Assembly: GCA_030247855.1 (NCBI GenBank)
Contig: JAPDRN010000075.1
Span: forward strand, 62,001 to 126,000
DNA from: Knufia peltigerae
Taxonomy: Eukaryota; Ascomycota; Eurotiomycetes; Chaetothyriales; Trichomeriaceae
Reading direction: 5' to 3'
Length of the DNA: 64,000 bases
The notes below the pieces were generated by a model, which searched no databases, was not told where the DNA came from, and was given only the letters and a program-made list of their open reading frames with translations. This document shows positions 51,784 to 62,256 of the stretch, piece after piece. The position numbers and the translations under genes are program-made. The stretch's first letter is position 1, and the number at the start of each line of letters is the position of its first letter.

Positions 51784-54087
51784 ATGGCTGCGAACTTGCC
51801 CACTACGTCAAAGGAGCCTCAAGGAAGCTCACGCATGGAGGCCAGACAGGAGATAGCCAAGCCATCGTGGGCATATCGACGACATAATCAACGTCTCGGC
51901 GAACAGACTTCAACCCACAACGATTTCACAACTATTGCCATGTCCTCAACTCCTTCTTATCAAATTCCTCCATCTTCATCAACAGCTCGAGTCCGATTTA
52001 CCATCCCAGAAACCACAATGTCTTCTCCTAGACCTCTTCGAGGCCCCCCTATCATGACTGAGACCACCTTGACTGTCGAAGAGTTGCCTGCAGACCAGAC
52101 TCCTCAGGTCAGCGATATGGCACTCTGGGGAGACTCAACTCCATTCTATCAAGTCACAGTCACTGCTGCGTCTAATCTTGCAAGAAACCTCGTTCGTACC
52201 AGCCCAGTGTTTGGTCCTACCACCGGATCTGCTGCCGATGGCAACGCAAACAACACCGGTACCACTGATACCAATGATGGTGAAGAAAACGTGGCTACTC
52301 AAGCTGCTGCGGAAAGTCGTCGTTGGATTTCTACCGGTATCCTAGTTGCCATGATGAACATGATTGCCATCGGTATTGACAGCATGATCGGTGTCATGAT
52401 GCCTACCATCCTCTACGACCTTGATGTCCTCGGCTTCGAATGGGTCTTTTCTGCTACCGCCACTGGCGCAGCTGCATGTGCCCTCTTCGCTGGTCAAATC
52501 TACACAATCTTCCCATTCAAGGTTGCTTACATTGCATTCACCACCATTGTCCTCTTCGGCACCATATCTGCGGGCTTCACACGCTACATGGGATACATGT
52601 ATTTCGCAAGACTCGTCTTGGGAATAGGAATAGGTGGACAGCAACTTGGAGCCATTCTCTTTCTCGAACGAGGCAATACATTCATGGACAAGATTCGTCG
52701 AGACTTTTACCTCACTCTCAGCACCTCATTCGGCATGATCCTCGGTCCCATCTTTGGCGCCTTGTTCGTCCACAGTCGTAGCTTGTACGACTGGGCCTTT
52801 TACACCGCATTCATCCTCGGCACTCTGCTCTTTGTGGGTCTGGCATACCTTCTACCAAACAAGATCACCATTGTCGGCTCTGCACACTGGACCTACACTC
52901 ACAGCATGGCTGGAGACCGTTACTACCGTCGCATGGATCAAGCAGGCATGGCTTTCAGCTCAGGCAGCATCTTGATCTTATTCATGACCCTCAACTGGGC
53001 TGGCACATGGCTCCTTTGGTCCGATAGCAATGTCCACGCCTTGATGGGCTTGGGTTTCGGTCTTCTATTCCTCCTGATTGTGCAGCAATACTTCAAGATT
53101 CTGACGTCGTCCGTCATTCAGCTCTTCCCGACGCACTACCTCCGCAGCTTCAAGAAGACAGGATTGTTCATGGCCGTCTTTCTCACCGCAGGAATCATCC
53201 AAACCGTCTTGCCATACACCGCATTCTACCAGCTAGTCACGCAACCAGAGCCATCGGCGATCCCCACGGCATTTTATCTCTTCTTCAGCATGACGGCAGC
53301 TTTTGTGATCCCCACACTCGTCATTCATGTCCATCTCGGAGGTGGAATGGTCGAAAAGTACTCGGTCTGGCCGAGCTACTCGATCTGGACGCTGATTTCG
53401 TCCATCTTCATCCTCGTCGGCTCTGTCATCTTGTTCATCAACACGCCACGCATCTTTCCCTCTGGTCTCCCGCCGACCGTGGCTCGTCAGTTCGCGCTTG
53501 CGTGCATCGGTTTCTGGTCTTCAGTCGTCCTTCCCATCGCCAACCAGATCATGGACGTCTACCAGCCGCTCGCGGGCCAGCACCACCCGCTCCACAACCG
53601 CGTGTTTGTCCTCTTCGGGTTCTGGCTCGGCGCCGCCGTTGCCCTCACCGCTTCCGGCTCAATCTTCATGCAACACGGCACCACCGCGCTCCTGGACCTC
53701 CTGCGGAGCCCGCGCTCCGAGTTCCGGGACCACGCGGGCTATGAGGACGCACAGGTCCTCATGCTCGGCTACACCTTTGTGCGCGCGGGCACCGAGAGCA
53801 TCTTCGCGCAGAGCATCGCGGAGCTCGAAAATACCTTTGCCCTCACCTTCGCCCCTGTCCTGGTCTTTGCCGGTTTGCTGTTCGTCCTCGCCGTCGCCAT
53901 GGTCGTCAAGAAGAAGTGCGACGGCGGCCTGGGCGCCGTGCCCAAGGAGTGGGCCGTCCAGCCGGACGGTCCCCAGGACCATGAGCTCGTGCTGCGTGGC
54001 GGTGGCGCTGGTGCTAGCGGTGACGGCGCCCGTCCTCAACCGGGCGAGGCTGCCGTCGAGGCAGACGACTGGCCCTTGAGGGCTTAG
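51784..54087 (+). CDS. Large MFS transporter with long cytosolic N-terminus
   Basis: Intronless, 767 aa. The first 175 or so residues are hydrophilic, Ser/Thr/Pro rich and without helices. Then come about 14 predicted membrane segments, from RRWISTGILVAMMNMIAIGI through RLVLGIGIGGQQLGA, SFGMILGPIFGALF and LFMTLNWAGTWLLW to the last one, APVLVFAGLLFVLAVAMVV. The layout and a short GPIFGAL motif resemble the 14-helix drug:H+ antiporter or siderophore/toxin efflux branch of the MFS, but the signature motifs are weak and the substrate is unknown. The carboxyl tail is Gly/Ala-rich. Later in-frame ATGs (for example Met53 and Met79) could serve as starts. From about 53540 the codons become strongly GC-ending compared with the upstream half. 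Confidence 0.8.
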   Translation: MAANLPTTSKEPQGSSRMEARQEIAKPSWAYRRHNQRLGEQTSTHNDFTTIAMSSTPSYQIPPSSSTARVRFTIPETTMSSPRPLRGPPIMTETTLTVEELPADQTPQVSDMALWGDSTPFYQVTVTAASNLARNLVRTSPVFGPTTGSAADGNANNTGTTDTNDGEENVATQAAAESRRWISTGILVAMMNMIAIGIDSMIGVMMPTILYDLDVLGFEWVFSATATGAAACALFAGQIYTIFPFKVAYIAFTTIVLFGTISAGFTRYMGYMYFARLVLGIGIGGQQLGAILFLERGNTFMDKIRRDFYLTLSTSFGMILGPIFGALFVHSRSLYDWAFYTAFILGTLLFVGLAYLLPNKITIVGSAHWTYTHSMAGDRYYRRMDQAGMAFSSGSILILFMTLNWAGTWLLWSDSNVHALMGLGFGLLFLLIVQQYFKILTSSVIQLFPTHYLRSFKKTGLFMAVFLTAGIIQTVLPYTAFYQLVTQPEPSAIPTAFYLFFSMTAAFVIPTLVIHVHLGGGMVEKYSVWPSYSIWTLISSIFILVGSVILFINTPRIFPSGLPPTVARQFALACIGFWSSVVLPIANQIMDVYQPLAGQHHPLHNRVFVLFGFWLGAAVALTASGSIFMQHGTTALLDLLRSPRSEFRDHAGYEDAQVLMLGYTFVRAGTESIFAQSIAELENTFALTFAPVLVFAGLLFVLAVAMVVKKKCDGGLGAVPKEWAVQPDGPQDHELVLRGGGAGASGDGARPQPGEAAVEADDWPLRA

Positions 54088-55061
54088 TCTCTCTCGTTGG
54101 TCCCTGTGCGGGCCTCCCTTTCTGTGTGTGCCCCGTGTGTGGGCGGGTGGGTGCCTTTTGTGGCCGTTTGTTGTGTTGTTGTGTTGCTGGGGGGTGGCGG
54201 TGGTTGTGGTGGTGGCCCGGGGTGGGCTTTGTTGTGTTTTTTTCTTCTTTCTGTGTCTCTCCTCTCCCCCTAAAGGGGGGGCGGGGAGAGAAAAGAGTTT
54301 TCTCTTCTTTTTTTTTGCTTCTTTCGTGTCTTTTTTTATGTGTTTTAGTTAGAAGTGGGTAGATCAATGGGATCTTACCCCTGAACCGTTCCTTTCCCGC
54401 GTGACTTTCGTTTTCAACCCTGACACCCAGCCGCTTTGTACCTGAGGTCATCGTCGTAGTTGGCCAACGGTAACGTGCAAACATTGATATCAAAACGGAC
54501 ACTGTGGCCAAAGTAGTTGTGGGTGTAGAAACGTTGATAACAGTTCAACACACCCGGGATGAAATGACCCAGCTGACGTGGATGTGGTGGACGACAGCGG
54601 GCCAAAGTACGCTTTGATAAAAGGTCGTATTGTGTGTATGTACCTAGTAAACGACCAAGGTTCAATATACACCTTTAGCACAAGGACAACGATATAGACA
54701 TGACGGATGACAAACGTGGAACATCTCTCTAGCAAAAGAGAACATAGGAATACAGTAGTGTTTCACAATGAGGTCCGTCAAGTACTACACGTAGTGACGC
54801 GCAGCACTTGAGGTTACTACCTGGGTAGGTAAACATCTAGAAATTAAAAAAGAATCTCGATTCTATGCCAATGTATCCCTTGCCTGTATTTCTACACTTG
54901 CCCAGTATTGATCTCACACACGCCATTGCTCAAACGCTGAATGTGTGCGCCCAAAAAATGTCCTCTGCTACGCTACCTAGGTAGGTATACACAACCCACG
55001 CCGATCGTTCATGCTTTGTTGTTGTCCAGAAACGATACATCCCCAAGACCCCCGACCAAAC
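54088..55061. other. Intergenic region with T/G-rich low-complexity stretch
   Basis: 974 bp between converging genes. From about 54110 to 54345 the plus strand is almost free of A and dominated by G and T runs, probably the 3' untranslated part of the MFS transcript; open frames there are composition artefacts. An ACCTAGGTAGGTATA copy lies at 54975. Confidence 0.5.
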
Positions 55062-56093
55062 TCAATCAACATCGTCGTCGTCATCATCATGATTCGATGT
55101 GTTTTCATTTGCATCTCTAAAATCGTCGTCATCATCGCCATCATCAGTATCGACATTCGCCTCGCCTTGTTCCTTCTTGACTTGTTCTAATTCCTCACCG
55201 AAAAGCAGGGTGAACATGACAGAGGCATAAATTTCGTCCGTCGATTTATTCTTGAGAGTGTATCGTAATTCGTGAGTCTTTGCGTCTACGTATTTGATCA
55301 CGTTTAGACTGAACCCGGGAAGTTTGAGTGAAAAGTCGTTGAAGTCGAGGTAGGGGTTTCCGAAATCCGACTGGAAAAGGCGTCCGGCTTCAAAAACAAA
55401 CTTGTCTCGATTCGCCGGTGTCAAAAAGTATTTCTTGCGGGCCGCCGAGTCGGCTGGGATTCCGGTATCCTTGCGGACCTCCTCGCCTGAACCTTCGGCT
55501 CCTTCTTCGACGACGGTCTCGTGGAAGGACGTCGCGTTGGGTATCTTCCATGCGTTTGGAGCTTGTAATTGATCTTGCTCGACGACCTTGTCTCCAATGT
55601 GTAGGACGTTCCAACTGCTCAAGGCCGGACCGAAGAGGGATGGCTTGTCGGCGTACACGTCCCCCTCGAGACCGGGGTCGATCCACCACTTGACGAATTT
55701 GAATGCTTGGTTGAACCCGGGAGGGAGTCTGTCTCGTATGGGTCGATCGAAATCGTTTCCGAATATCAGATCTCCTCCTGGGATGTCCACTTTGGGTATG
55801 AACGAAAAGGATATCGAGTACTGGTCGCTGGAGTGCAGGGAGTGGTCAAAGTAAGGTGACGTCGTCGGGGAGTCGTTCGGGTAGCCCGTGAAATGTCGTA
55901 TCCTGACGGCGAGAGAAAGAATGATGTGGTCGTTCTCGAAGGTGAGCGTCTCAGAGGCGTTGACGGGGACAAGTTGGTGGGTCGATGGGTCGTGTGACGG
56001 TCCTGCGGTCACACGCAGTCGGTATTGACTGTGGTGAGAACCCCGTGCGGGTGGTTCGTCGGAGGACGAGGTGGACGAGGGAGTCGAGGACAT
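55062..56093 (-). CDS. DUF1769-family fungal protein
   Basis: Intronless, 343 aa. The core matches the fungal DUF1769 family: YRLRVTAGPSHDPSTH near the start, FSFIPKVDIPGGDLIFGNDFDRPIRDRLPPGF, a WWIDPGLEGDVYADKP segment, SWNVLHIGDKV, and RLFQSDFGNPYLDFNDFSLKLPGFSLNVIKYVD with the LRYTLKNKST strand after it. The domain is widespread in ascomycetes, including budding yeast, with no assigned biochemical function; the cores resemble lipid- or ligand-binding beta folds, but that is speculation. The last 30 residues are an Asp/Glu/Asn-rich acidic tail. No signal peptide or membrane helix is seen, so it is likely cytosolic or nuclear. Confidence 0.8.
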   Translation of the reverse strand: MSSTPSSTSSSDEPPARGSHHSQYRLRVTAGPSHDPSTHQLVPVNASETLTFENDHIILSLAVRIRHFTGYPNDSPTTSPYFDHSLHSSDQYSISFSFIPKVDIPGGDLIFGNDFDRPIRDRLPPGFNQAFKFVKWWIDPGLEGDVYADKPSLFGPALSSWNVLHIGDKVVEQDQLQAPNAWKIPNATSFHETVVEEGAEGSGEEVRKDTGIPADSAARKKYFLTPANRDKFVFEAGRLFQSDFGNPYLDFNDFSLKLPGFSLNVIKYVDAKTHELRYTLKNKSTDEIYASVMFTLLFGEELEQVKKEQGEANVDTDDGDDDDDFRDANENTSNHDDDDDDVD

Positions 56094-57358
56094 GATACGG
56101 ATAGGCGATGCGACAGACTATCTATCGAATGGAAGCAATGAATGTTACCATAGAAGAGAAAGGGGGGTGGTGGTGGTGGTAGTGGTGGCCATAATATTTG
56201 ATGTTTCTCGCTGTCGCAGAAAAAGTTTCTCGCAATATTGAATTCGTCACACCCAACAAAAAAATACGATGACATCACGCCAAATATAGATTTACAGAAT
56301 GTGAGCACCGAGCAACAAGTGAATGCTTACCATCATGATTTGAGTATTCATTTATCTATGACGAATCGTCCTGATTCCATTCAATTGGACTTCAGGACTC
56401 AGTATGAGAATCCAATATTGTAATGAGTGGTCTGCAACTATCAATGTCCCCAATGGAATACTCAGTACATTACGCCAGCCAAACGGACTCCGTATCTGAG
56501 GCATGAACCTCAAAGATCCACTGAATTGTTACAGGTATAGGAATGTTCTTCCCGGTCCAAGGACATTTTGGTTGGGCCTCGATATGTGAATTATGAATAC
56601 TCATCACAACCAGGGACTATGGCCTCCCATCATCTCATCTTTCTGTCATGGAAACCGAATATCAATATGGCCATGGATAAGACATGAGCAGCCATGCAGA
56701 TAGATGCCCAACACCGGGCAATTTACGAGCACTCGTGTTACACGTGACAGCTGGCTGGTAGAAGATGACTATGTGCAAAGCTAACTGCCTCCACTAAATC
56801 TAGAGCAGTGATATGGAGCGGACTATCGTGTTCCATACAGTCTCAAGCAAGCATCAAAGGACCCTTTGTGTCCTAATTGAAGGGACAATCAGCAACTGAC
56901 TCCACAGATGAGGCGCGGTGCACTCGGGGAAGTGATTAAGACATGGCTAAGTCATCCTCCGTGTCAGGCAACAGCAGCATTGGTAGCCAGCTAGGCCAGG
57001 GTAGGGCTATCCTCGCAGCACCCTCTTTGCCTCCCGGTCGAACAAGTGACAACATGGCATTGTTTTCTCAGGCAATCAATATCCAATGAATTTGGAACTT
57101 GAGCTGCGACACGAAACGCGACTTCACGCGTTTGGCGTGGCGTGGAGTTGGTGAAGCTCCCCGGTGTTAGAGCTAAACTGCTTCGGGAAATCTGTATTGG
57201 TATCGGCCTCTTTTCGGAGGCAACATAAACATTCGAGCCCTCACTGCCTCCACCGTCTTTGTGAGCTGTACTGCGTATAAAGTCTTGGGATCTTGAATCT
57301 TTAAACCTTTCTGATTCTTCCTCCATAAGCAGGTCATTCTCCAACCCTAACAGCAAAC
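56094..57358. other. Intergenic region, nothing recognised
   Basis: 1.3 kb between diverging genes. It has a short GGTGGTGGT run at about 56164-56186 and an ACTCCGTA octamer at 56487. The minus-strand frame 56991-57377 has no recognisable motif. Confidence 0.45.
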
Positions 57359-59557
57359 ATGGAGACTCGTGGCTCAAAGCGCAAGAGTTCGGCTATTTCT
57401 CCACCAAAGCCGACAGGTGCTCCCAGTTACCAGACCACAACACCGCTGAAGAAGGGACCTCACAAGAAGTTACGGTTCTCCGACTCGGTACTTCTTGAAG
57501 GCTCTACTGGTCTGACTCCTGCTGTTGGCAAGGCCTCCCTGAAAACTCCCAAACTCAGACGAGCATCAACTCCAGCCGTCACAAGATATCAGGACCATGA
57601 CGAAGTACAGTTTCAGCCGTACACAGATTGTCTTACTCCCAGAACAGTCAGACAGGTTAGGCGGCACGGTCTTAGCGAAACCATGAATCAGTACTATGCA
57701 GACCAGAAGACCAACAAGAAACTAGAACATCAGCTGGAACTCAGAAACAACGAAATCCAGAAGCTCAAGGCAGAACTGGCCGAAGCACAACACCGCAATG
57801 ACCCTGCAGAGGAACTATGTTCCAGCCAGACTAGAATAAATGAGATGCAGGCTGAAATCGAACAACTTCAACAGAGTTTCAGCAATGCTGGAGACGACGA
57901 TGACGCATTCCCCATTTTCGAAGATGAGACAGCCGCAGACGACAACCCGCAGTCAGATGCACTTGATCCGCTCATGGAGTCAGATCTTGAAAATGCACGT
58001 CGAGATAAACAGTCCCTCTTCACCTCAACCCGAAGTATATCTACCAACACCATTGCCTTTGAAGATTCGCCAGTCCGTCCAAGAATTCATCCCAACCTGC
58101 CAAGTCCACCTCGGGACGATCAAATTCTGTCGAAAGAGCTTGCGGCTGCAACGAATCGAGCCGAAGATGCAGAACTGGCTCTCAAGGCTCTTGATCTGGA
58201 GATCAAGAGCTTGGGCTTCTCCCCTCGTGCTTATGATGACGATCCTTCAGATTGTGTGGCAACTATCAAACAACATTTTCTCGATATGCGCCTTGAGCTT
58301 GAGAGAATAGTCCCTGGCGAAACAGTCGCTTCCTTTGAAAACGCTCTTCTCATACCGGAAGCTCTGGCGAAGCTCAAGAAGCTGGCTGATCGGGTTCGAG
58401 AACGTGAAGCTGAGCTCAAGTCCATGAGAGACGAACGTCGATGTCTCAAGGGTAACTTTGATCACGCAATCGTTCGAGCCCAGGAGGCCAGCAGTAGAAT
58501 CAAAGAGCTCGAAGAGACGGTCGACAAGAACGCTGAAGAGATGCTCGATATCAGAATGAGATCTCAGGCTCTCGAGAGAGAAGCACGGGAGCACGAGGCC
58601 AACAACCAGCGTCTTATCGTCCAGATTGAAAGCTACCGCCTCGAGGTGAAAAAGATGGAGGAACTTTTCGAAAAGACAGAGGCAGAACATGCTGCCACTC
58701 TCCAAGAGATCCACGCTGCGACAACTCAAGAGATATCGGATATGGATGCCAAAGTCTCGGCCGAGACTCGGGGTCGTCGTGCGGCCGAAGAATCTGCGGT
58801 GGAACGGCTACGGAAAATCAACGACCTAGAATCAGCACTCGCCAGCGCCCGACAACAGGCTGACGTTGCGAAACAGCACCTCTCACGACTCGAACAGGAA
58901 CTCGAGTCCTCCAGGTCCGCTCACACGAATTCCACCAAGACTCACGCAGAAGAAATCGGCGGACTGAACTCGCGCATCTCAAATCTCTCCACGGCACTGG
59001 CCTCGGCCGACGCGGAGATTGAGAAGCTCAAGCACCTCAATGTCAAGCTGGAGGATCGGTACAATGCCGAGATCCAACACGCCTCTCGCGTCGTGGATCA
59101 CATGAGCGTCGAGTTCACGCGTGCCGTGGCCAAGGTCGCCGAGCAGAGAAAGGGTTACATTCGAGGCGCGACGGTCCGTCACGCCAACTGGCAAATCGAG
59201 AGTGACGATCTCGTATCCGATCCCATCCTACCCATGACCCCTGCGAGCGTCGTTCGGTTCTCCAGTCCAGAGTATGAACCCCTGTACAACGACGATGACG
59301 ACCACGTTCCAGGCAGTGTCGAGATCGGAAGGGGAAAGGGAAAGAAGACCGGCGGCGCTGGCAGTAGACGCGGTATAGTGCCGGGGTTGGGCATCATGAA
59401 GAAGAAACCTCGACGGCGATACGATAGTGGAATCGGCATGGGTTCATTGAGCGAGGCCGAGGACGAGACTGTCTCGAGCGATCCCATGACGCCTGAATTG
59501 AGTTCCGAATTTGATGTGGAGACTGAGGCTTACAACCGAATGATGGTGACGGGTTGA
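57359..59557 (+). CDS. Long coiled-coil protein of unknown function
   Basis: Intronless, 732 aa. The first 110 residues are basic and Ser/Thr/Pro rich with several TP and SP sites (SAISPPKPTG, TTTPLKKGP, LTPAVG, DCLTPRTVRQ), like Cdk-phosphorylated regions. From about 115 to 180 and again from about 265 to 600 there are long heptad-repeat helices dense in Glu, Lys, Leu and Ala (KLEHQLELRNNEIQKLKAEL, RIKELEETVDKNAEE). An acidic linker (DDDDAFPIFEDE) separates them. The tail is basic, with GRGKGKKTGGAGSRRG and KKKPRRR as possible nuclear signals. I do not recognise the family; the architecture would suit a spindle, kinetochore or chromatin scaffold protein, but nothing specific proves this. Confidence 0.75.
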   Translation: METRGSKRKSSAISPPKPTGAPSYQTTTPLKKGPHKKLRFSDSVLLEGSTGLTPAVGKASLKTPKLRRASTPAVTRYQDHDEVQFQPYTDCLTPRTVRQVRRHGLSETMNQYYADQKTNKKLEHQLELRNNEIQKLKAELAEAQHRNDPAEELCSSQTRINEMQAEIEQLQQSFSNAGDDDDAFPIFEDETAADDNPQSDALDPLMESDLENARRDKQSLFTSTRSISTNTIAFEDSPVRPRIHPNLPSPPRDDQILSKELAAATNRAEDAELALKALDLEIKSLGFSPRAYDDDPSDCVATIKQHFLDMRLELERIVPGETVASFENALLIPEALAKLKKLADRVREREAELKSMRDERRCLKGNFDHAIVRAQEASSRIKELEETVDKNAEEMLDIRMRSQALEREAREHEANNQRLIVQIESYRLEVKKMEELFEKTEAEHAATLQEIHAATTQEISDMDAKVSAETRGRRAAEESAVERLRKINDLESALASARQQADVAKQHLSRLEQELESSRSAHTNSTKTHAEEIGGLNSRISNLSTALASADAEIEKLKHLNVKLEDRYNAEIQHASRVVDHMSVEFTRAVAKVAEQRKGYIRGATVRHANWQIESDDLVSDPILPMTPASVVRFSSPEYEPLYNDDDDHVPGSVEIGRGKGKKTGGAGSRRGIVPGLGIMKKKPRRRYDSGIGMGSLSEAEDETVSSDPMTPELSSEFDVETEAYNRMMVTG

Positions 59558-60452
59558 GCAGATGACAGATTGCGACGCCTGACGGGCACTCTTTTGTCTA
59601 TTTTCCTTGTGTTTTTTTGGATTGATTGAAAGTTGCTCAATTTTGCATAGCGATGCGTGGACAGGTTGTTGGATTACAGACACGATTTTTTCTCTTTTGT
59701 GGCATGGACCTGCAAGGGATTGGGTACTCTAGGCATAACATGCGATCGATGTTGTGGGATGGTTTTGCGGCAAGGGGAAGTTTGTCTTTGAGCCTCAGCT
59801 GTGCCCGAGTTCAATCACAGGGTAGACGCGTGCCTACAGTAGGACAATCAAAGATCTCTTCCACGACTTTTTCCAGGACTGAGGGTCATTTGGCAACAGG
59901 AATCTTGACTACAGTAATACTCTCGTGAGCAAAAAAAGGACGCAAAGATCAACCCACAACTTAACATGAGCATCTTCCCCCTCGGCATTATCATCCCCAA
60001 CTACCTTTACCAATGGATGATGTAGGTACCATATGACGGTCAGCCATCGTATTTCACAGCTCAGAACAATTTCTTCCCCATGGTCCCGGTAACGGAAGGA
60101 AAACTGTTCCACTTCCACACCACTTGTTCCACATCGAAGTCCACTGGAGGGGCCCCGCACTTTTTCTTCCTTTTCTGGGCGGATACCTACTAGGTGGTGT
60201 TGGGGAGTTTGAGAGGGGCTCTGATAAATAAATAAAAAATAGACAGAGCTGGCCAGTCTCATGATTCTTGGTTGTACACTGTACTGTAATTTTAAAATCA
60301 CAAAAGTACGAATACTTGACCGAACACACAGCACCTTCTTTTCTTTTGTGTTGTGACTGAGAGAGAGCGCTCAAGGACGACAGAACTTGATCCTTTGAGA
60401 CACACGAACTGAGCTCTCACTGAAGAGGCAAAAAGGGGGAGGAAGTTACAGG
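59558..60452. other. Intergenic region, nothing recognised
   Basis: 895 bp between two plus-strand genes. Minus-strand open frames of up to 141 codons (59909-60334) carry no family features. The promoter of the FAD monooxygenase gene should lie at the right end. Confidence 0.45.
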
Positions 60453-61935
60453 ATGACCATCTCAAAAGTGATATGTGTGGGAGCCGGGCCCAGCGGTCTT
60501 CTTTTGGCGTTGATGCTGGCCAAGAACGGGGTCAACGTCGAACTCTTCGACGCCGACCGATCGGTCAGCCTGCAACCAAGGGCGGCGCACTACGCGCCTC
60601 CGGCCGTGGCGGAACTGAAAAGGGCGGGTGTCTACGACGACGTCTTCGCCGCGGGTTACATGCCGCGAGATTTCACGTGGCGGAAGATGGACAGAACACC
60701 GGTCGCGTCAATGTACTTTGATGTCATCACGCCCGAGGAGGACCGGATGGTGGTGTTGCCACTCGACCGGCTCTGCAAACTACTCTACGAGCACCTCGAG
60801 CGTCAGCCCAAGGCGAACGTGCGCTGGAACCACAAGGTGGTCGACATCGGGCAGGACGAAACCAAGGCTTGGGTCATCGTCGAGACGCCCGAAGGTCAAC
60901 AAAGGCACGAGGCCGATTATATCGTCGGATGTGATGGGGCGAACAGTCAGGTCCGACGGTCGCTCTTTGGGGACATGAATTATCCCGGCGAGGCCCTGGA
61001 TGCACAGATCATTGCCACGAATGTGAGTCTTTGCACATATGCCTGCGGCGCCCTCCGTGTGGAAGAACACGACGACGATGACGGTGTGATAAAAGATCCC
61101 TCTCTGGGCTGACACTGCTTTTATCAATAGGTATACTACGACTTTACCAAGTTCGGGTACTCAGATACCAATTACTTTATACACCCGACCAACTGGCACA
61201 TGGTTGCAAAGATTACAAACGACGGTCTGTACAGAGTCAGTTATGCAGAAGTTGCAGGTCTCTCGACGGAAGAGTACCTCGCTCGACAACCGAGGAGGTA
61301 CGAGGAACTTCTCCCTGGAAGTCCGAAGCCAGGAGAGTATAAAATCACCAATATCAGCCCGTACAAGATGCAGCAACGCTGCGCTCCGTCTTTCAGAGTG
61401 GGCAGATTCATTTTGGTCGCGGATGCCGCGCATTTGTGTAACCCTTTGTAAGTTTTGAGCCTTGGGGTATATACATCACGATTCGGAATGACGAGCTGAT
61501 TTATGATTTCGTTAGTGGTGGATTGGGCCTCACAGGTGGTATCGCAGATGTTGGAAGTCTGTTTGACTGTCTTAATGGCATCGACAAAGGCCTTGCAACC
61601 GATAAGATCCTGGATAAATATGCCGAAATTCGCAAGAAGATTTGGGAGGAAGTGACCAATCCATCGTCGAGGGAGAACTTCAAGCGACTTTCTGATCAAG
61701 ATCCCGAAACAGCAGGAGAGAAGGACCCATTGTTTGTGTTGTGCCACAAGGCTGAGAAGGATAAAGCATTGGCTCGAGAACTGTGCCTGGTAAGTGTTTG
61801 GCTTCCCTTTGCATGTTCTTTAACTTCGACAATATCGCGTTGTTGCTAACAAGGTTCGATTGTTTGTAGGGGTTGAATATTTTGAGACACGATTTTACTC
61901 AGTATTATGACAAGGATGCTTCAAAGAGCACGTAG
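60453..61935 (+). CDS. FAD-dependent aromatic monooxygenase (PHBH-like)
   Basis: Four exons, 60453-61022, 61131-61447, 61516-61789 and 61870-61935, encode 408 aa. The class A flavoprotein monooxygenase motifs are in order: GAGPSG dinucleotide fold at residues 10-15, DYIVGCDGANSQVRRSLFG (DG motif) and [24 protein letters not shown] (GD motif, here with Ala-Asp instead of Gly-Asp). Such enzymes hydroxylate phenols or salicylate-like acids with NAD(P)H and O2; the TfdB/phenol hydroxylase and salicylate hydroxylase branches are nearest in wording. At 408 aa it is compact and has no carboxyl thioredoxin-like domain, unlike phenol 2-monooxygenase. The substrate is not readable. It is preceded by 0.9 kb of non-coding DNA and followed by a C2H2 regulator on the same strand. 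Confidence 0.88.
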
Positions 61936-62256
61936 TTAGTACAGAGTTCTGATATGAGAAGTCGTCGATAGGAGAATGATATCGAGATGAGATTGTCCAT
62001 CCTCGTGAATTGTTTAGGTGTTGACTTGCTTCCCTCAAGTGTCTCCCCCGCATCATTATTAATCCGATCCCGTGCACCGTGCATCAGTATATACTTTTTT
62101 AATCTTCACCATCACGTTACCTAGCCTGACCTTCGGCCTTCCAACCACCAAATATCAACTCTACCCTGCGTCTCGCGTCCTGCTTAATCTTGAACAAACG
62201 TCTGCACGCCATGCTCACACCTACAAACCATCTCTATCGCCGATTCTCATCTAAAG
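61936..62256. other. Intergenic region between FAD monooxygenase and C2H2 gene
   Basis: 321 bp with no gene or repeat recognised; the C2H2 promoter and leader are expected here. Confidence 0.45.

Noticed and set aside
54126..54362. Cys/Trp/Phe-rich small open frames after the MFS gene
   Set aside because: Product of a T/G-only low-complexity 3' region.
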